Of a stretch of DNA of 64,000 bases, positions 42,437 to 53,606 are shown in pieces (position 1 is the first letter of the stretch; each line of letters opens with the position of its first letter). The notes under the pieces were generated by a model. It saw only the letters and a program-made list of their open reading frames with translations, was not told where the DNA came from and ran no database searches. Both the position numbers and the translations under genes were made by a program. The DNA is from Hydrangea macrophylla (Eukaryota > Streptophyta > Magnoliopsida > Cornales > Hydrangeaceae). The stretch lies in assembly GCA_033977485.1 (NCBI GenBank), contig CM066997.1, positions 78,338,634 through 78,402,633 of the forward strand, in the 5' to 3' direction.

Positions 42437-43020
42437 GAGGCAGAGAGAGAATATTTGAAATTCTTGCAGGTAGGGGAAGAAGAAAGCAGCACATAGGTAT
42501 TATAAAGAAATGGGCAACAGTTCAGTTTAGAAAACCCCTCGTTTTGCCACCGAAAAACTCTCCATCTTCTGGATGGATCTCAGCCCTACACGTGTTCCAT
42601 GCATGGCTGATAGAACGGTTGTAGATCACCCCGCATGCTTTTACCAATTGTGGAAGCGATTGAAGAGACACACCCATTTATGGAAGGCTATCATTAAGTT
42701 CATTCTTTTAGGAACGAACAGCCAACCATAGCCATCCATGTGTCATTAGCAACGACGTCTATAGCACGTTAGCAGTTTTAATTGATGTGACATTTAGAGT
42801 TAGCTTTTAGCTTGCTAAACAGACTAATAGACGATAGCCCATCAGACTACAATTCAGGAAAAAGGGCATGACAGTAATATTATATTTTGAAAAGGAGTTG
42901 ATAAACAGAGTTGAGGAGAGGTAGCATGCAGATAAAATCACGAATCACAAATCACAAATCACAAAATTGGGAATATTCATTACAGGAACTATCAAACAAA
43001 AATACATGGGTCATAGGCCA
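42437..43020 (-). promoter_or_regulatory. Non-coding segment, possible antisense promoter
   Basis: No ORF. Read on the minus strand, TTTATAATACC (about 42497-42507) is a TATA-like element, followed within 60 bases by a CT-rich patch (TATTCTCTCTCTGCCTC, 42437-42453). TATA plus pyrimidine patch is common in plant core promoters. If AT-3 was inserted here, this would lie just upstream of the antisense ORF at 30388. Continuity with 30431 is not proven because no duplication is seen. Confidence 0.4.
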
Positions 43021-43815
43021 CTAGGCCGATGAAAACTTTCCCAACTTCTCCTTCAAGACTTTCTAGGCTTCTTCTGCCCTCTTTTTATCTTCCACAACAT
43101 AGCAAACGTTGGCACCGCAGTCTTTAGCACTGGGAAGAAGGGGTTGTAGCTTGTCGACCAAGGCTTTGGTTTCTTGACTGGTTTTCGCCACTGACGCATC
43201 AATATTGCCTACACCTTTGAGGTAGTCTCTCTCTTGTGCTTTAAAATTTACCATAGTTTTATGTAGATCCGCAAGGCCCTATTGTATCTTCTTAAGCTTG
43301 TCTATAAGTTTCCCTATTTCCCAAACGCCCCCTCGAACCATTACTTCACGACGGTTCAACATCTTTGTTGTAAGCCAACAACCTTGGTTCAAAGTAAGCC
43401 TGATCAGTGGTAGCTGCTTTAAATATAACTTTCCAAGTGGGGAGCAGCTCCTTCAGTTCCATTAGGATGGACGTTTGCTCATTGGTTAAGGTGGGGTCTT
43501 GCCTTAAAAGGAAAATTTTAGAACTAACAAGAAAGGGAAAGGGGGTATCAGTCAGATTAATGAAAGCAAGTTTGTTGATGAACTCCCAATCCTGCTGCAG
43601 CTCCTCGGGTTTGGCTGGCTGGACGATGAATGCATCCACTTTGAGGACGTCCACGTCCAATTGATTAAAAAAGGAGGCAGGATCCAAGGATGACACTCCA
43701 GTAGATTCCTTGAAGGACGACAACAAGACAAAAGGATTAATTGAAAGAACGGGAGGGGGACAAACAAGAGTCCATCAAAGAATAAAAAGTGCTTGGGAAA
43801 GAGGCAAGTTGGCAC
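43021..43815 (-). pseudogene. Second antisense ORF remnant, unassigned protein
   Basis: Minus strand. Open piece 43726-43346: FKESTGVSSLDPASFFNQLD, then DAFIVQPAKPEELQQDWEFI, then RQDPTLTNEQTSILMELKEL, ending near YFEPRLLAYNKDVE. After a frameshift comes 43254-43063 (FKAQERDYLKGVGNIDASVA and VDKLQPLLPSAKDCGANVCY), then a stop, then KVLKEKLGKFSSA to a TAG at 43021-43023. Composition and helical, charged C-terminus resemble the C-terminal parts of transposon-encoded plant proteins, but I do not recognise the family. It may be the other half of the TAT antisense gene, a second antisense gene, or part of another Tat copy. Confidence 0.55.
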
Positions 43816-43953
43816 TCGTCATCTTCATCATCTCACTCGATTGGCTCACCATAATGGCAATGAGGTGTCAGTTGTTTCAACCAATGAAGATGTCCCTACT
43901 TCGATAATAAGAACTTACTTATGCTCTCTGGCCTTTATTGTGCCAGGAGCAGT
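43816..43953. other. Flank before DEL
   Basis: Nothing identifiable. The last five bases, GCAGT (43949-43953), should be repeated after the 3' LTR of DEL, beyond this window. Confidence 0.5.
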
Positions 43954-44190
43954 TGTAACATCGACCCATTTATCTGTATTTATCCATATGTAGATGTATT
44001 TCTGTATTTTCGTTTCTGTATGTGAAAGTTACAATTGTTTATGAATGAGTTTTGATGAGGGCTAGTTTGGATGTCATTATACTTAATCCTTGGATCCTTG
44101 AAACATTAGTAGGAATACTAAACCAGAAGCCTTGAGCGTTCGAGTTAAAAGCATGTGAAATGACTATTTTGCCCCTGGGCTTTGAAAACT

Positions 44191-44199
44191 CTATAAATA
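44191..44199 (+). promoter_or_regulatory. TATA box of DEL 5' LTR
   Basis: CTATAAATA after GAAAACT; the same sequence is at 61914-61922 in the 3' LTR. Confidence 0.75.
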
Positions 44200-44656
44200 C
44201 CAGATCATTTTGCGTATTTACTCCGTTTTAAAACTTTGTTAACAGAGAGCATTTGAGAGGGAGAGTTCTTGAGCATAAACACACAAACATACACACATCC
44301 ATACTTGCATATGCTCCAATCCATGATCAACCACTCCTATACACACCAACACATACATTACAACTACCATGAAGCTCTAGGATTGAGGAACTGAAGAATC
44401 AAAGGAGGATCATAACAGTTGAAGTGGTATCGAAGTCTTAGATCTATGAAAGTTACATTTGGTGCTTGATCATCATCATCATCGTCATAATCTTTAACAT
44501 TAATTTGATCGTCTAGATCTAGTGAGTACTCATACTCACTCTTATACCATGATTTCTTAAGTTAATTCATGATCTATGATGTTGCATGTGACATGCAATG
44601 AGTATAAAAGGAAGTTATGATGATTAAAACTAATAGACTACTAGTTAACTATCAAA

Positions 44657-44721
44657 CTCGAGCGCTCAGACCAAGCACGAGCGCTCATGCCTAATTAACA
44701 AGTCAGGCCTGAGCGCTCGAG
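44657..44721 (+). repeat. GAGCGCTC palindrome cluster in DEL LTR
   Basis: CTCGAGCGCTCAG, ACGAGCGCTCATG and CCTGAGCGCTCGAG within 65 bases; each contains the perfect palindrome GAGCGCTC. The 3' LTR has the same cluster at 62373-62456 with one more unit. Confidence 0.8.
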
Positions 44722-45263
44722 TTTAGTAGTATACAAAAGAAAGGCATGTTACATGTGAGTTTCATGATGATCCATGATATTTTGGTTGTATTATGAGTTA
44801 TGAAAGTTGTACTGTGGGTTGTACTTTATATATACGCTTGCATGTGCTGCCTGGAAGTTGTACTTCATGCTATTGAAGTTATACTTTAGAAATGGACTAC
44901 TTATATAATAAAAAGGTAAGGAATCCTGAGATTTGCAAAGGCGAATGCTCAAGCTCACCTGAGCGCTCAAGCCTACTAGTTTAACATAGTACATATTTTT
45001 TTCTAGTAGATTTTATATGTGTAAGACATGTAAACTCCGAGGATTATATAAGACTTACTTAAGTACGATAATCTGAGAATAATGCACATAAATGACTTGT
45101 ACCACGCACATTATTTGATGATGCATAAGTTGTAATAATGAGAGTTATAATGAGACGAACGTATCCGTCGATCTGGTCCTCATGATTCCTTCAAGAAAGA
45201 GTAATGACTTCTGCGATGTTGAGATGTCACTATAGTCGTAGAGGCACGGTGGCAATAGTAGTC

Positions 45264-45268
45264 GTACC
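45264..45268. repeat. Target-site duplication of LTR-S, left copy (GTACC)
   Basis: Repeated at 46901-46905. The DEL 3' LTR (about 62998-63002) shows the empty site. Confidence 0.92.
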
Positions 45269-46900
45269 TGACACGACTAAAAAGTTGTGCGCTTTTGTAC
45301 AACACCCAAGTGTAGGTGATCGTTCAAGTAATACTGGATAAGTCCAGGTCGATCCCATAGGGAAGGAATAGGAAGAAAATATATTAAGTTACAACCTACA
45401 GAAAAGAAAATAAAAATGATGGGTTGGAGGTTCTAACGAATCCTACTTAATTGAATTAAACTAAATAATAAATTAAGCATATAGAAACATAACTAATTAA
45501 GTAAATAAACTAAAGGTGTTGGAAATATGAAAATCCACATTGATCTTAACCATCTACCATGCATACTCATTAATGTTCTATGGAGTTCATTCCTTTTTAG
45601 CATTCCGTATTTTTCTAAAGATATAGAATCAATAGCCCCTTCATGACCGGGACTACATCATCACAGTTGATTTAAAATACTTGGAAGATAGTTTAAAACA
45701 ATGGTTATTACATGCACTCTAAATGGTGTTACCATTCAAAGTGGTTTTCAAAAGTCATTGAAGAAAATAGCCTTAAGGCTTTAAGTTCTAAAAATTGGTG
45801 TGACAAACTGAGCTTATTGGAATAATTTGATGATAGATTTCTAAAATAGAAAGTCATGGAATACTTAAAAGAATCGTCTCAGGAATCAACAAGTTCGATC
45901 GATCGAAGTGCTCTCGATCAATCGGACATCATCATCCTTCAATCGATCGATCAGACATCATCATCCTTCAATCGATCGAAATGCCTTCGATCGCTTGACT
46001 ATGGCTCTGGTTCGATCGATCGAAATACCTTTGATCGATCGAGCCCAGGTTTTCCATATCATACATGGCTGAGGCTAAGAATCAATATTTCATCACATAT
46101 TTACAACGTCTAAACTACAAAAACATAAATAAACAAGTGCAGGAATAGTAAACTATAGCAATCATAACAACTATATCAATAAACAATCAAATAAGATAAA
46201 GGAAAGGAAAAACCTGGAAGAAATCTAAAAATAACTTGTAAATAACTTGAATTTTCAATAATCTTCAATATAATAATGAAAAAGAGGAAGAAAACAAGAA
46301 TCTAAGTTAATCTACTCCTAATCTAATCCTAAAACTACCCTAAACTGCTATTTTTCGCATTCTGGAGCGTCTTCTCTTCGTCTGGCGTCGAAATGACTTA
46401 TATATAGAGTTCATGCAGAGTTTACGCAACTTTTAGATGAAAATAAAGTTCGATCGATCGAAGGTTCGATCGATTGAACTCTCCTCAAGCCCTTGAACTC
46501 TCTGATTTTGACAACTCTCTGCGCACCGATGGGAGAATAGCCATAACTTTTCACTCGGACCTCGGATTGGCCTCCTGTTTGCGGCTACATGACTGTAACT
46601 CAAAGATCTACATTTCGTATTCCTAGGACAATCTTCCAAATCTGAAGTCTTCATTGTCAAAATTGGCGTTTCTCAACTGCTTCCGTTGTTCTCTTCACCA
46701 GAATCCCTTTTCTTTAGCTTCACTTCATTGATTTATATTCTAATACCTATAAAACAATGCATAAACATATGTTTTAGCATTAACACAATAAAAAGAACAT
46801 TGTTATTAGAATACACCTAAATATAGGGACTTTGGGGGATAAAAGTATGCATAAAGGACCATGCAATACGCTATGAATATGCACTTTGCACCTCGAATCA
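45269..46900 (-). mobile_element. Solo LTR-S inside the DEL 5' LTR
   Basis: 1632 bp with GTACC on both sides; minus strand starts TGATTCGAGG and ends GTCGTGTCA. A block of about 200 bases (46520-46720) is clearly related to the U3 of the AT family (GTAGATCTTTGAGTTAC, GCCGCAAAC, CCGAGTGAAAAGTTAT on the minus strand), but ends and U5 differ, so it is a relative, not the same family. TATA near 46398-46407 (minus). CGATCGATCG palindromes on both sides of it. Confidence 0.88.
45893..46046 (-). repeat. CGATCGATCG palindrome cluster in LTR-S
   Basis: At least six copies of TTCGATCGATCGAA or shorter forms in 150 bases, and two more at 46449-46480 upstream of the TATA box in the LTR's own direction. 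Confidence 0.85.
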
Positions 46901-46905
46901 GTACC
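46901..46905. repeat. Target-site duplication of LTR-S, right copy (GTACC)
   Basis: Matches 45264-45268. Confidence 0.92.
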
Positions 46906-46992
46906 TCTGCGGTACTGATTATTGTAGATGCCATGGTGGCACGTGTAGTAGTAGTACCTTGCCGGTACTATCAAGGTCAGTTGTGTTGAGAT

Positions 46993-47330
46993 GGTTAACA
47001 GGCTACCAAGGCTGAATGGAATAAGATTGGGATTTCCAAGGATGAGGCTGTAAGGTTAAAGATGTCAAGAATGAGGCCGTAAGGTAAATATGACAAGATG
47101 GTAACCTAACGGCCACAAGGTAGAGATATTCTAGGCCAACAGCGGTATACTAGATTGCTTGTTAACCAAGGATGAATGGAATAAGATTGGGGTTGCCAAG
47201 TATGAGGCCGTAAGGTTATGATGTCAAGAACGAAGTCGTAGGGTAAAGATGACAAGATGGTAACCCAACGACCGTAAGGTAGAGATATTCCAGGCTAACG
47301 GTATTTATGCCGAATTGCATATAAATAGTT
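46993..47330 (+). repeat. Tandem duplication in DEL LTR
   Basis: Two units of about 170 bases (46993-47162 and 47166-47330), each starting near GGCTGAATGGAATAAGATTGG. Followed by short repeats of AAGATTGGATCTGTGATCC type to 47500. Also present in the 3' LTR (63090-63500). Confidence 0.8.
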
Positions 47331-48165
47331 GAGTTTGTAAAGATTGGATCTGTGATCCAAAGTAAAGTCAAAAGAGTCGAGTTGGTGAAAGATTGGACCT
47401 GTGGCTCAAAGATTGGATCAGCGATCCAAAGTATCTAAAATTATAAAGATTGAACCTGTGGTTCAAAGTGGATTCGTCAAGGCACATTGGACCAATAGTC
47501 TAAAGTAATCTATCGATTGATGTCAGTGGTACTTCTAAGTATGAATACTGTCATTGAGTGCTTTCTAACATATGAGTTACGATGAGATTGAGATTAAACA
47601 AGACTTGATGATGTTTTATAAAACATAAAAGATAATGTCTTGTTTATTAACGGATTAACAAGTGTTTTATGAGTCTATTCAAGTGTAGTAGGTTTACTCA
47701 CTTAACTTATAGTGACGTTGATGACTTTTATGTCCTAGACAATCAAATGTCCAGATCTTGCAGGGGCAGAGTATCCTAAAGAAGAGTACGTTGAGGAAGG
47801 TTATGGCTTCGCGAGCTAGAGGACGGAAGCTGAAGACTCTTCATTTATTTACCTTATATTTTGTTCTGAGGTAACGCCAATTTGTATATACAGTATGATG
47901 TAGGGCTTATGCCCAGGATAATGTTTTTTTTCTTTCTTTTCATAGGTTTTAATAACGAGATTTACAACTCTGGTGTGAATGTTTAATATATATAAGTATG
48001 CCTAGACCACACTGTTTATCACTGCTGCTTGTTATTCATTATATCGGTTCTTTATTGTTGTGGACAATCATGAGGTATGCAACTTGCCATGTACCTATGG
48101 ACCCAAAAGAGAAAATATTTAAAATTTTTCCTACTTTGGCTACTCCGGGGTGTGATAGGGATTTT

Positions 48166-48179
48166 TGGTATTAGAGCAC
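48166..48179 (+). promoter_or_regulatory. DEL primer-binding site, initiator-Met tRNA type
   Basis: TGGTATTAGAGCAC, one transition from the common TGGTATCAGAGC; eight bases after the LTR end. Confidence 0.85.
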
Positions 48180-48272
48180 TAGGTTTAGTTGTGCTCTATG
48201 AATGTCCTACGCATATGAGCCTTAAGACACCTTGCAACTAGTACTGACTTAATGTAGTTTTCTTTTTAGATC

Positions 48273-49281
48273 ATGGAGCCGATTCATGTAGAGGACGAGC
48301 TGGGAGGATGTATCATTTACGCTGACAGAGTTGAGGCTACGAATCCCGTGTTTTACCGACAGTGTATCCGGATGAGAGACCGTGAGTGGCTAGATGAGTA
48401 CTTATGGCATCTTATGCATGTTGAGGGATTGTTACACCAAGATCGAACTCTTATGGGGATTCAACATCATGCCCATACTATAGAACTTATTTATATGGAG
48501 ATGGGTCGGATGATATTCGACGATGAGGATTTTCATGCTACTGAGCTACAGGCTATCCTAGCCAATCCTACACAGGCACCACCAGTTTCGTGGCTTCTAG
48601 TTCTAGCGCCAACACCATCTATAGTTGCAGAGTCGGTGCCTCAAATCCAGCTAGATGTTCTAGTTTACCTGCACGAGGAGCCTATCGCATCGCCAGCTAC
48701 TCTAGTTGAGGAGGATGCTTAGGAGGATGTAGGTCCTGAGGATGACGATGATATCTGAGGAGGTAGAGATGGAGCCTAAGGAGGATAATGATGACCCTAT
48801 AGAGGTTGAGGGGGATGGAGATGATGACGGAGATGAGCATTGAGAGGATGATAAGGGAGGTGAGGATGAGCACAAGGATGATCTTGATGATGAGCCAGAG
48901 GATGAGGACGATCATGATGGCAATCAGGAGGGAAAGCTGGAGGAGGACCCCGATGAGGATGAGGGTGAGGGTGATGAGATTAATGGAGAGGCTAACTCGA
49001 TGGATGCTGATGACGGTGATGAGGATGGGGTAGTTCAGGTACCTCGGTGTTTTACTGCAGGACCAGTTCTATCGCAGTATATTGTTGATGGAGGATGGAT
49101 ACCGGCAGATGAGTAGGAGCAAGATGTTTAGCCAGAGGACGACCTGATCTTTAAGATGGTTGATGAGTTTGACTTATAGCTTGATTGGGTGCCACATAGG
49201 AGGCCGATGTTCCTAATTATGAGTCACCTCCGTTTGAGTTAGATGTTGAGGACTTTTGGGATCGGATTTCGAGGATCTAGA
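48273..49281 (+). pseudogene. DEL extra ORF upstream of gag, acidic, unassigned
   Basis: About 335 codons between primer site and gag. Head (48273-48722, open): MEPIHVEDELGGCIIYADRV, then RQCIRMRDREWLDEYLWHL and TIELIYMEMGRMIFDDEDFH. After a stop at 48720 and a frameshift near 48757 comes a middle of about 90 codons that is almost all Asp, Glu and Gly (EVEGDGDDDGDEH; DEPEDEDDHDGNQEG). The tail is VVQVPRCFTAGPVLSQYIVD, then GGWIPADE, and after another shift FELDVEDFWDRISRI to TAG at 49279-49281. Codon frame bias and a continued plausible protein across three breaks indicate a former gene. I do not recognise it; chromoviruses normally start with gag. It could be a captured gene or a lineage-specific ORF. 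Confidence 0.6.
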
Positions 49282-49577
49282 CCTTTATTTCTGTTAATCA
49301 AGGCATATGGCCCACTCTCTTTTGTGTACATATTGTATTTGATTTTGTTGGTAGTGGTATATGTAAATGTGATGTAAATATCCTAACCATACTATATTTT
49401 AAATGTTTTTGACTATATATATATGAGCAGTACACTTTTGCTTGTTATCATTCCTGAGTACCCGTTCCTATTGGTTGCATATGCTTGTTACTTCAGATGT
49501 TGATCCATTTACATTGTGTGCATTGTATCTTGCCTTGAGGGTTAGTGAGTAACGATGAGACGGTTGTGTAGGTCTTC
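49282..49577 (+). other. Gap between acidic ORF and gag
   Basis: About 300 AT-rich bases; nothing recognised. Confidence 0.6.
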
Positions 49578-50620
49578 ATGGCTAATGGGACAAGAAATGC
49601 AAGGCAACGACGAAGAAGGACCCCTGTTCCTGAGAATATGGATCCTACCGGAGCTTTTGAGGCTTTTCTGCAACGCCTATAGCTCATAGGCGATGATCAC
49701 CGTGGCAACCACACTAACAATAACAACAACTGAACGAATCATCAAACTGTACCATCGTCGCCACAGCCGTTCATAGGTAATAAGATACTTTAGCGATTCA
49801 GCACCGTTCGTCCCGATGCATTTGACAAAACCGGCGAAGCTTGGAAAGTAGATAGATGGTTAAGGAACATGGACCGGATTTTTAAGTAAATGAGGTGTGA
49901 CAAAGAAGAAAAGCACCGTCTAGCGACCTTCCAGCTCACTTGTGCTACCAACGACTGGTGGGAGGCTGAGAAGGCAACCTTAGGAGCAGAAGCATTAGAA
50001 GATTGTTGTGGACCACATTCAGGGAGAAGTTCTTGGAAAAATACTTTCTTAAGGAGGAGAAGAACCAAAAAGAGAGGGACTTCTTGGATTTGGTCCAGGG
50101 TAACATGTCTGTGCAAGTATACTAATTTTGAGAGGTTATATCGTTTGCTCAGCACCAAATAGATACCCCTCATAAGAAGATCAAGAGGTACCACTGAGGA
50201 CTGAATCCCCTTCTGCACCACATAACTTTAGGTCACTTAAAAATGACGTTCGAGATGTTAGTAAGGCTGGCTTCCGATTTTGAAAAGGACAGATGCCATG
50301 CGCCGAAGCAATCAGTGGGTCAAACCCTGATGAAGGAAAAGTTCATGCTGCGGCCCCCAACTTGTTTCCAAGGAGTGAAGAGAACAAGGAATGGAGAGAG
50401 AAAACCCTAGCCAACCTTTCCTCCCAACCAGATAGCTGCACCACTTATTGTAACCGAAGGAAAATTGGGAAAATGCTTCAAGTGCAGGGTAGCAGGACAT
50501 CTAGCTAAAGATTGTGGACAACCGAAGCCAATCTCCTTAGGGACATTATCTGCTATAATTGTGGTAAGCTGGGGCATCTTGCTAAAGACTGTTGAGCACC
50601 ACTAGGCAGTTATTATGGAG
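49578..50620 (+). pseudogene. DEL gag
   Basis: The ATG at 49578 opens MANGTRNARQRRRRTPVPEN; TAG at about 49680. The capsid-type domain is readable as AFDKTGEAWKVDRWLRNMDR and HRLATFQLTCATNDWWEAEK (49815-49980), then after a shift LWTTFREKFLEKYF and KERDFLDLVQGNMSV (50010-50115). Two CCHC zinc knuckles: CFKCRVAGHLAKDC (50474-50515) and CYNCGKLGHLAKDC (50551-50592). Two knuckles are unusual for plant chromoviruses, which mostly show one; a tandem copy is likely, since both end in GHLAKDC. Gag forms the particle and binds RNA. Broken by at least five stops and shifts. Confidence 0.88.
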
Positions 50621-50904
50621 CGACTACCCAGGTTAGGCTCAATGCCATCATCCCGGAAGAAGCCAGTTATAAAGAAGAGGCTCAGCAGAACATGGAAGGT
50701 ACCCTCATGTTATACGGTAGTCGGATTAAAGTATTATTTGACAGTGGAGCTTCGAATTCTTTTATAGCTGTTACACTTGTTCAGAAGTTGGGATTAGAAC
50801 CCTAATCATTAAAGGCTGCCCTTAATGTTGTTTCTCCCATAAGAGCGATGGTTAGGTTAAGTAAGGTGTGCAAGGACCGCACTTAAACTTTAGAAGATCG
50901 AATT
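50621..50904 (+). pseudogene. DEL protease, cut by LTR-M
   Basis: ARLNAIIPEEASYKEEAQQN leads to VLFDSGASNSFIAVTLVQKL: the retropepsin active site with catalytic Asp (codon 50740-50742) and the classic DSGA motif. Reading continues to KVCKDRT, a TAA, and TLEDRI, where solo LTR-M interrupts. The protein resumes at 58511 with LLENLIMLSMKEFDMILG. Role: polyprotein maturation. Confidence 0.88.
50900..50904. repeat. Target-site duplication of LTR-M, left copy (GAATT)
   Basis: Right copy is GAATC at 58511-58515, one transition apart. Joining the flanks restores the gag-pol frame. Confidence 0.8.
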
Positions 50905-52009
50905 TGTCATATTCCGGCGTAGCAAAATAGGGAAATTTTTTTAATTTTCCAACTTTGGACCCGTGGATACGTGACAGTTGAAAATACCGATTTGTCCTTC
51001 TAACTCTACATAGGTATTCTAATTTAGGGAAAATGCTAATCATAAACATAATCACATCACAATATAAACCAAACTAAAACTTATCTTAACATTAAGTCAT
51101 AAAAGAGATATTACAACTGCCTGGCCTTCTAGCCTCAACTTGTCTAAGATAATATACATAATGATTACAAGAATTCCAAACATAATTATTACAACTGCTC
51201 GCTAGCTATCTCTGGTCTTTTGCCTGGCTTTACTCTTTCTTTACTCCGTAGCACCTCATCCTTCAGCTTATCTACTATACCTGCAAAACATTTGGACATT
51301 GGATTGTCCAGGGCATAATACTATCAGCTTAGATACAAGCTAAGTGAGTATTCGCAACATAACACCAATATACATAGTAACCAGTCACTCTCGCGTTAAT
51401 GTTCAGCATCTTAAGATACGCACAGTCTCTTATCAAAAGACGTTCCTTCAACGGGCATATTAGAGGTAACAACAACTCAATGAACGGATCATTTACATAT
51501 ATAACAACTTAAGATAACTAGAAATGTGATCTCATGAAAAGACTCATACTCAACAACTCATCAACATCTCTTAGCGTTCTCAATAATAGATTAACACTTG
51601 TCTTATCTTTTCATCGTGCTCATGCATGCCAATACGTGTTCAATGCATTATACCTCCCATCGGGACGCTGAGTATGCGACTTCACAGATCATCTCATCTT
51701 CTCAAAAATATAATAAGAAATTTGAACAATGACATCTCGGCTAAAACATACTTCAGATTAAGATAAGAAATCCAGATAATGATATCTCGTCCCGAACAAC
51801 GTCTCTGATTCAATCTTGACATAACAACAACCTTCACTCTATCACGGAGATCGTATCCATTTTGTAATGAAGACTATATCCATTCCGTCACAATGACTGT
51901 AATTCATTCCTCCACGAAGATTGTATCCATTTCGTCACAAAGAATCGAAATGATACACAACTTCTACAAGTGTCACTTTGTCACGAAGAATCAAAGTATT
52001 AAACTCGAG

Positions 52010-52170
52010 TCCGAAGACTTCTAGCGTATCCCGCCAAGTCTGAAGACTTCTAGCTTATCCAGCCAAGTCCGAAGACTTCTAGCGTATCCCTCCAAGTCCG
52101 AAGGCTTCAAGCTTATCGAGCCAAGTCCGAGGACTTCTAGCGTATCCAACCAAGTCCGAAAACTTCCAAA
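52010..52170 (-). repeat. 29-bp tandem repeat in LTR-M
   Basis: Five full units and one partial, unit starting TCCGAAGACTTCTAGCGTATC and ending CCAAG. Units alternate between CGTATCC and CTTATCS forms, suggesting an older 58-bp doubling. Confidence 0.85.
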
Positions 52171-53563
52171 TTCAACACTGTCGGGATTAATAAAGCCTGA
52201 TAATAAAAAAAACCCCGACTCATCAGCCATTGATCACTACGAATTCGATTGCCTCGACGGGTCTTACACCATCCATCTCTATCATAGAATCCAGACTATG
52301 CAATGCATGCTAATACCTTGCCGTGAAAGCTCGTGATCACAATCCTTTACTCGTTGACATTATTAGTCATGGCATGTATTAACATGCTTTATTCATTTTC
52401 GTCTTACTACATTCATCTAATGGTGTATATCCAAAAATCGTGATACAATAAATCATAAATCTCAGCATAGAATTTCTACCAACAAAACATATAGATAAAA
52501 CCCTTGACATGTTCATCTACGTGGTGTTACAATTCCACTACAGCTAATCATATCCATACATGGCAATGGAGCTCTCTAAAGGTTCATAGTAATATACCAT
52601 GTTTTTAAGACAATGAATTCCATATATATACACATCACATACAAATCATTCTAGTAGCCCCTATGCATATTTGGAGTAAGGTTATAAATGCTCACCTTGA
52701 TATCTTAAGCCTTACGCGTCCTCAACTGATGGTCAGAACAAGGTTCCCTACAAAGTATACGATAGAATTACGGTTAAACAAGAAATCTTGAAGTAAGGGC
52801 ATAATGGTAATTTTACCAAATAAGGGTTACGTGTCATTCTAAGTCCAACGCCATTGACTAGAATCAATTCGGAGTCCATTGTGTTTTACGAGATAAAAGA
52901 TAGGGCTTACTATATTAATGCGGGTCCCAAAAGACAAGCTATATTTTTTACCTTAATAATAGGTCTAAACTTAAGGAGAACGTTCTAGACATTATTCTAA
53001 GACTTTGGGAACTGACCGCGTAATTTTCGGAGTCCTAGATTATTTATTATGAATTATAAAAAATAATTCATTTATAGAAAATAGCCGTGAAAGGAATTTT
53101 AATTAAATAATTATACTTAAATATAGAAACCAGTATTTGGAAATATTTTTATTAAGTACTAGATATAAAAGTATGCTTCCAGTATTTATTCTATAATTTT
53201 CGGAGCTCGTTTGGTATTTTTAATAAGTAATACACCCTTAAAATAGCTCCTTATTAATTATTAAAAATACTAAGATATAGCATTATAGCTTTATAAATAT
53301 TAGGATATCATAAAATAGTATTGGGGACATATCCCAAATTTTTTGGAATTAATAAATACTCATAGGTATTTAATTTCTAATTAAATACTACTTAAAACCC
53401 TTTATTTATTATTTATAATTATCATATAAATAATAAATATATATTATTTATAATATAATAATATTTCTTCGCTTAAGAGTATAAAGATTGCATTTAAAAC
53501 TTATTCATAACAATTAAAAACCTTTTTAAAACTATTAATAACTAATTAATAATAAGAATACTA

Positions 53564-53606
<43 letters not shown>
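53564..53606. repeat. TAA microsatellite
   Basis: About 14 uninterrupted TAA units. Confidence 0.95.

Larger units (their letters stand above)
43954..48157 (+). repeat. DEL 5' LTR, interrupted by LTR-S
   Basis: 4204 bp, about 2.57 kb without LTR-S. Matches the 3' LTR from TGTAACA to GGGCTTATGCCC (47903-47914). Contains a TATA box, GAGCGCTC palindromes (44657-44721, 44960-44970) and a tandem duplication (46993-47330). Confidence 0.92.

Noticed and set aside
43407..43993. Plus-strand frames opposite the antisense ORF remnant
   Set aside because: The minus-strand reading is the coherent protein; the plus frames also cross into the DEL LTR.
45896..46045. CGATCG repeats as a possible CRISPR or satellite
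   Set aside because: Spacing is irregular, spacers are not unique units of fixed length, and the cluster is inside a solo LTR of a plant element.
45269..46900. Insertion in the DEL LTR as a DNA transposon or MITE
   Set aside because: Ends are TG/CA with a 5-bp duplication, and it shares a U3 block and TATA with AT LTRs; a solo LTR fits better.
48806..49033. Met/Arg-rich plus-strand frame of 75 codons
   Set aside because: It is the acidic GAT/GAG repeat region of the extra ORF read in the wrong frame.
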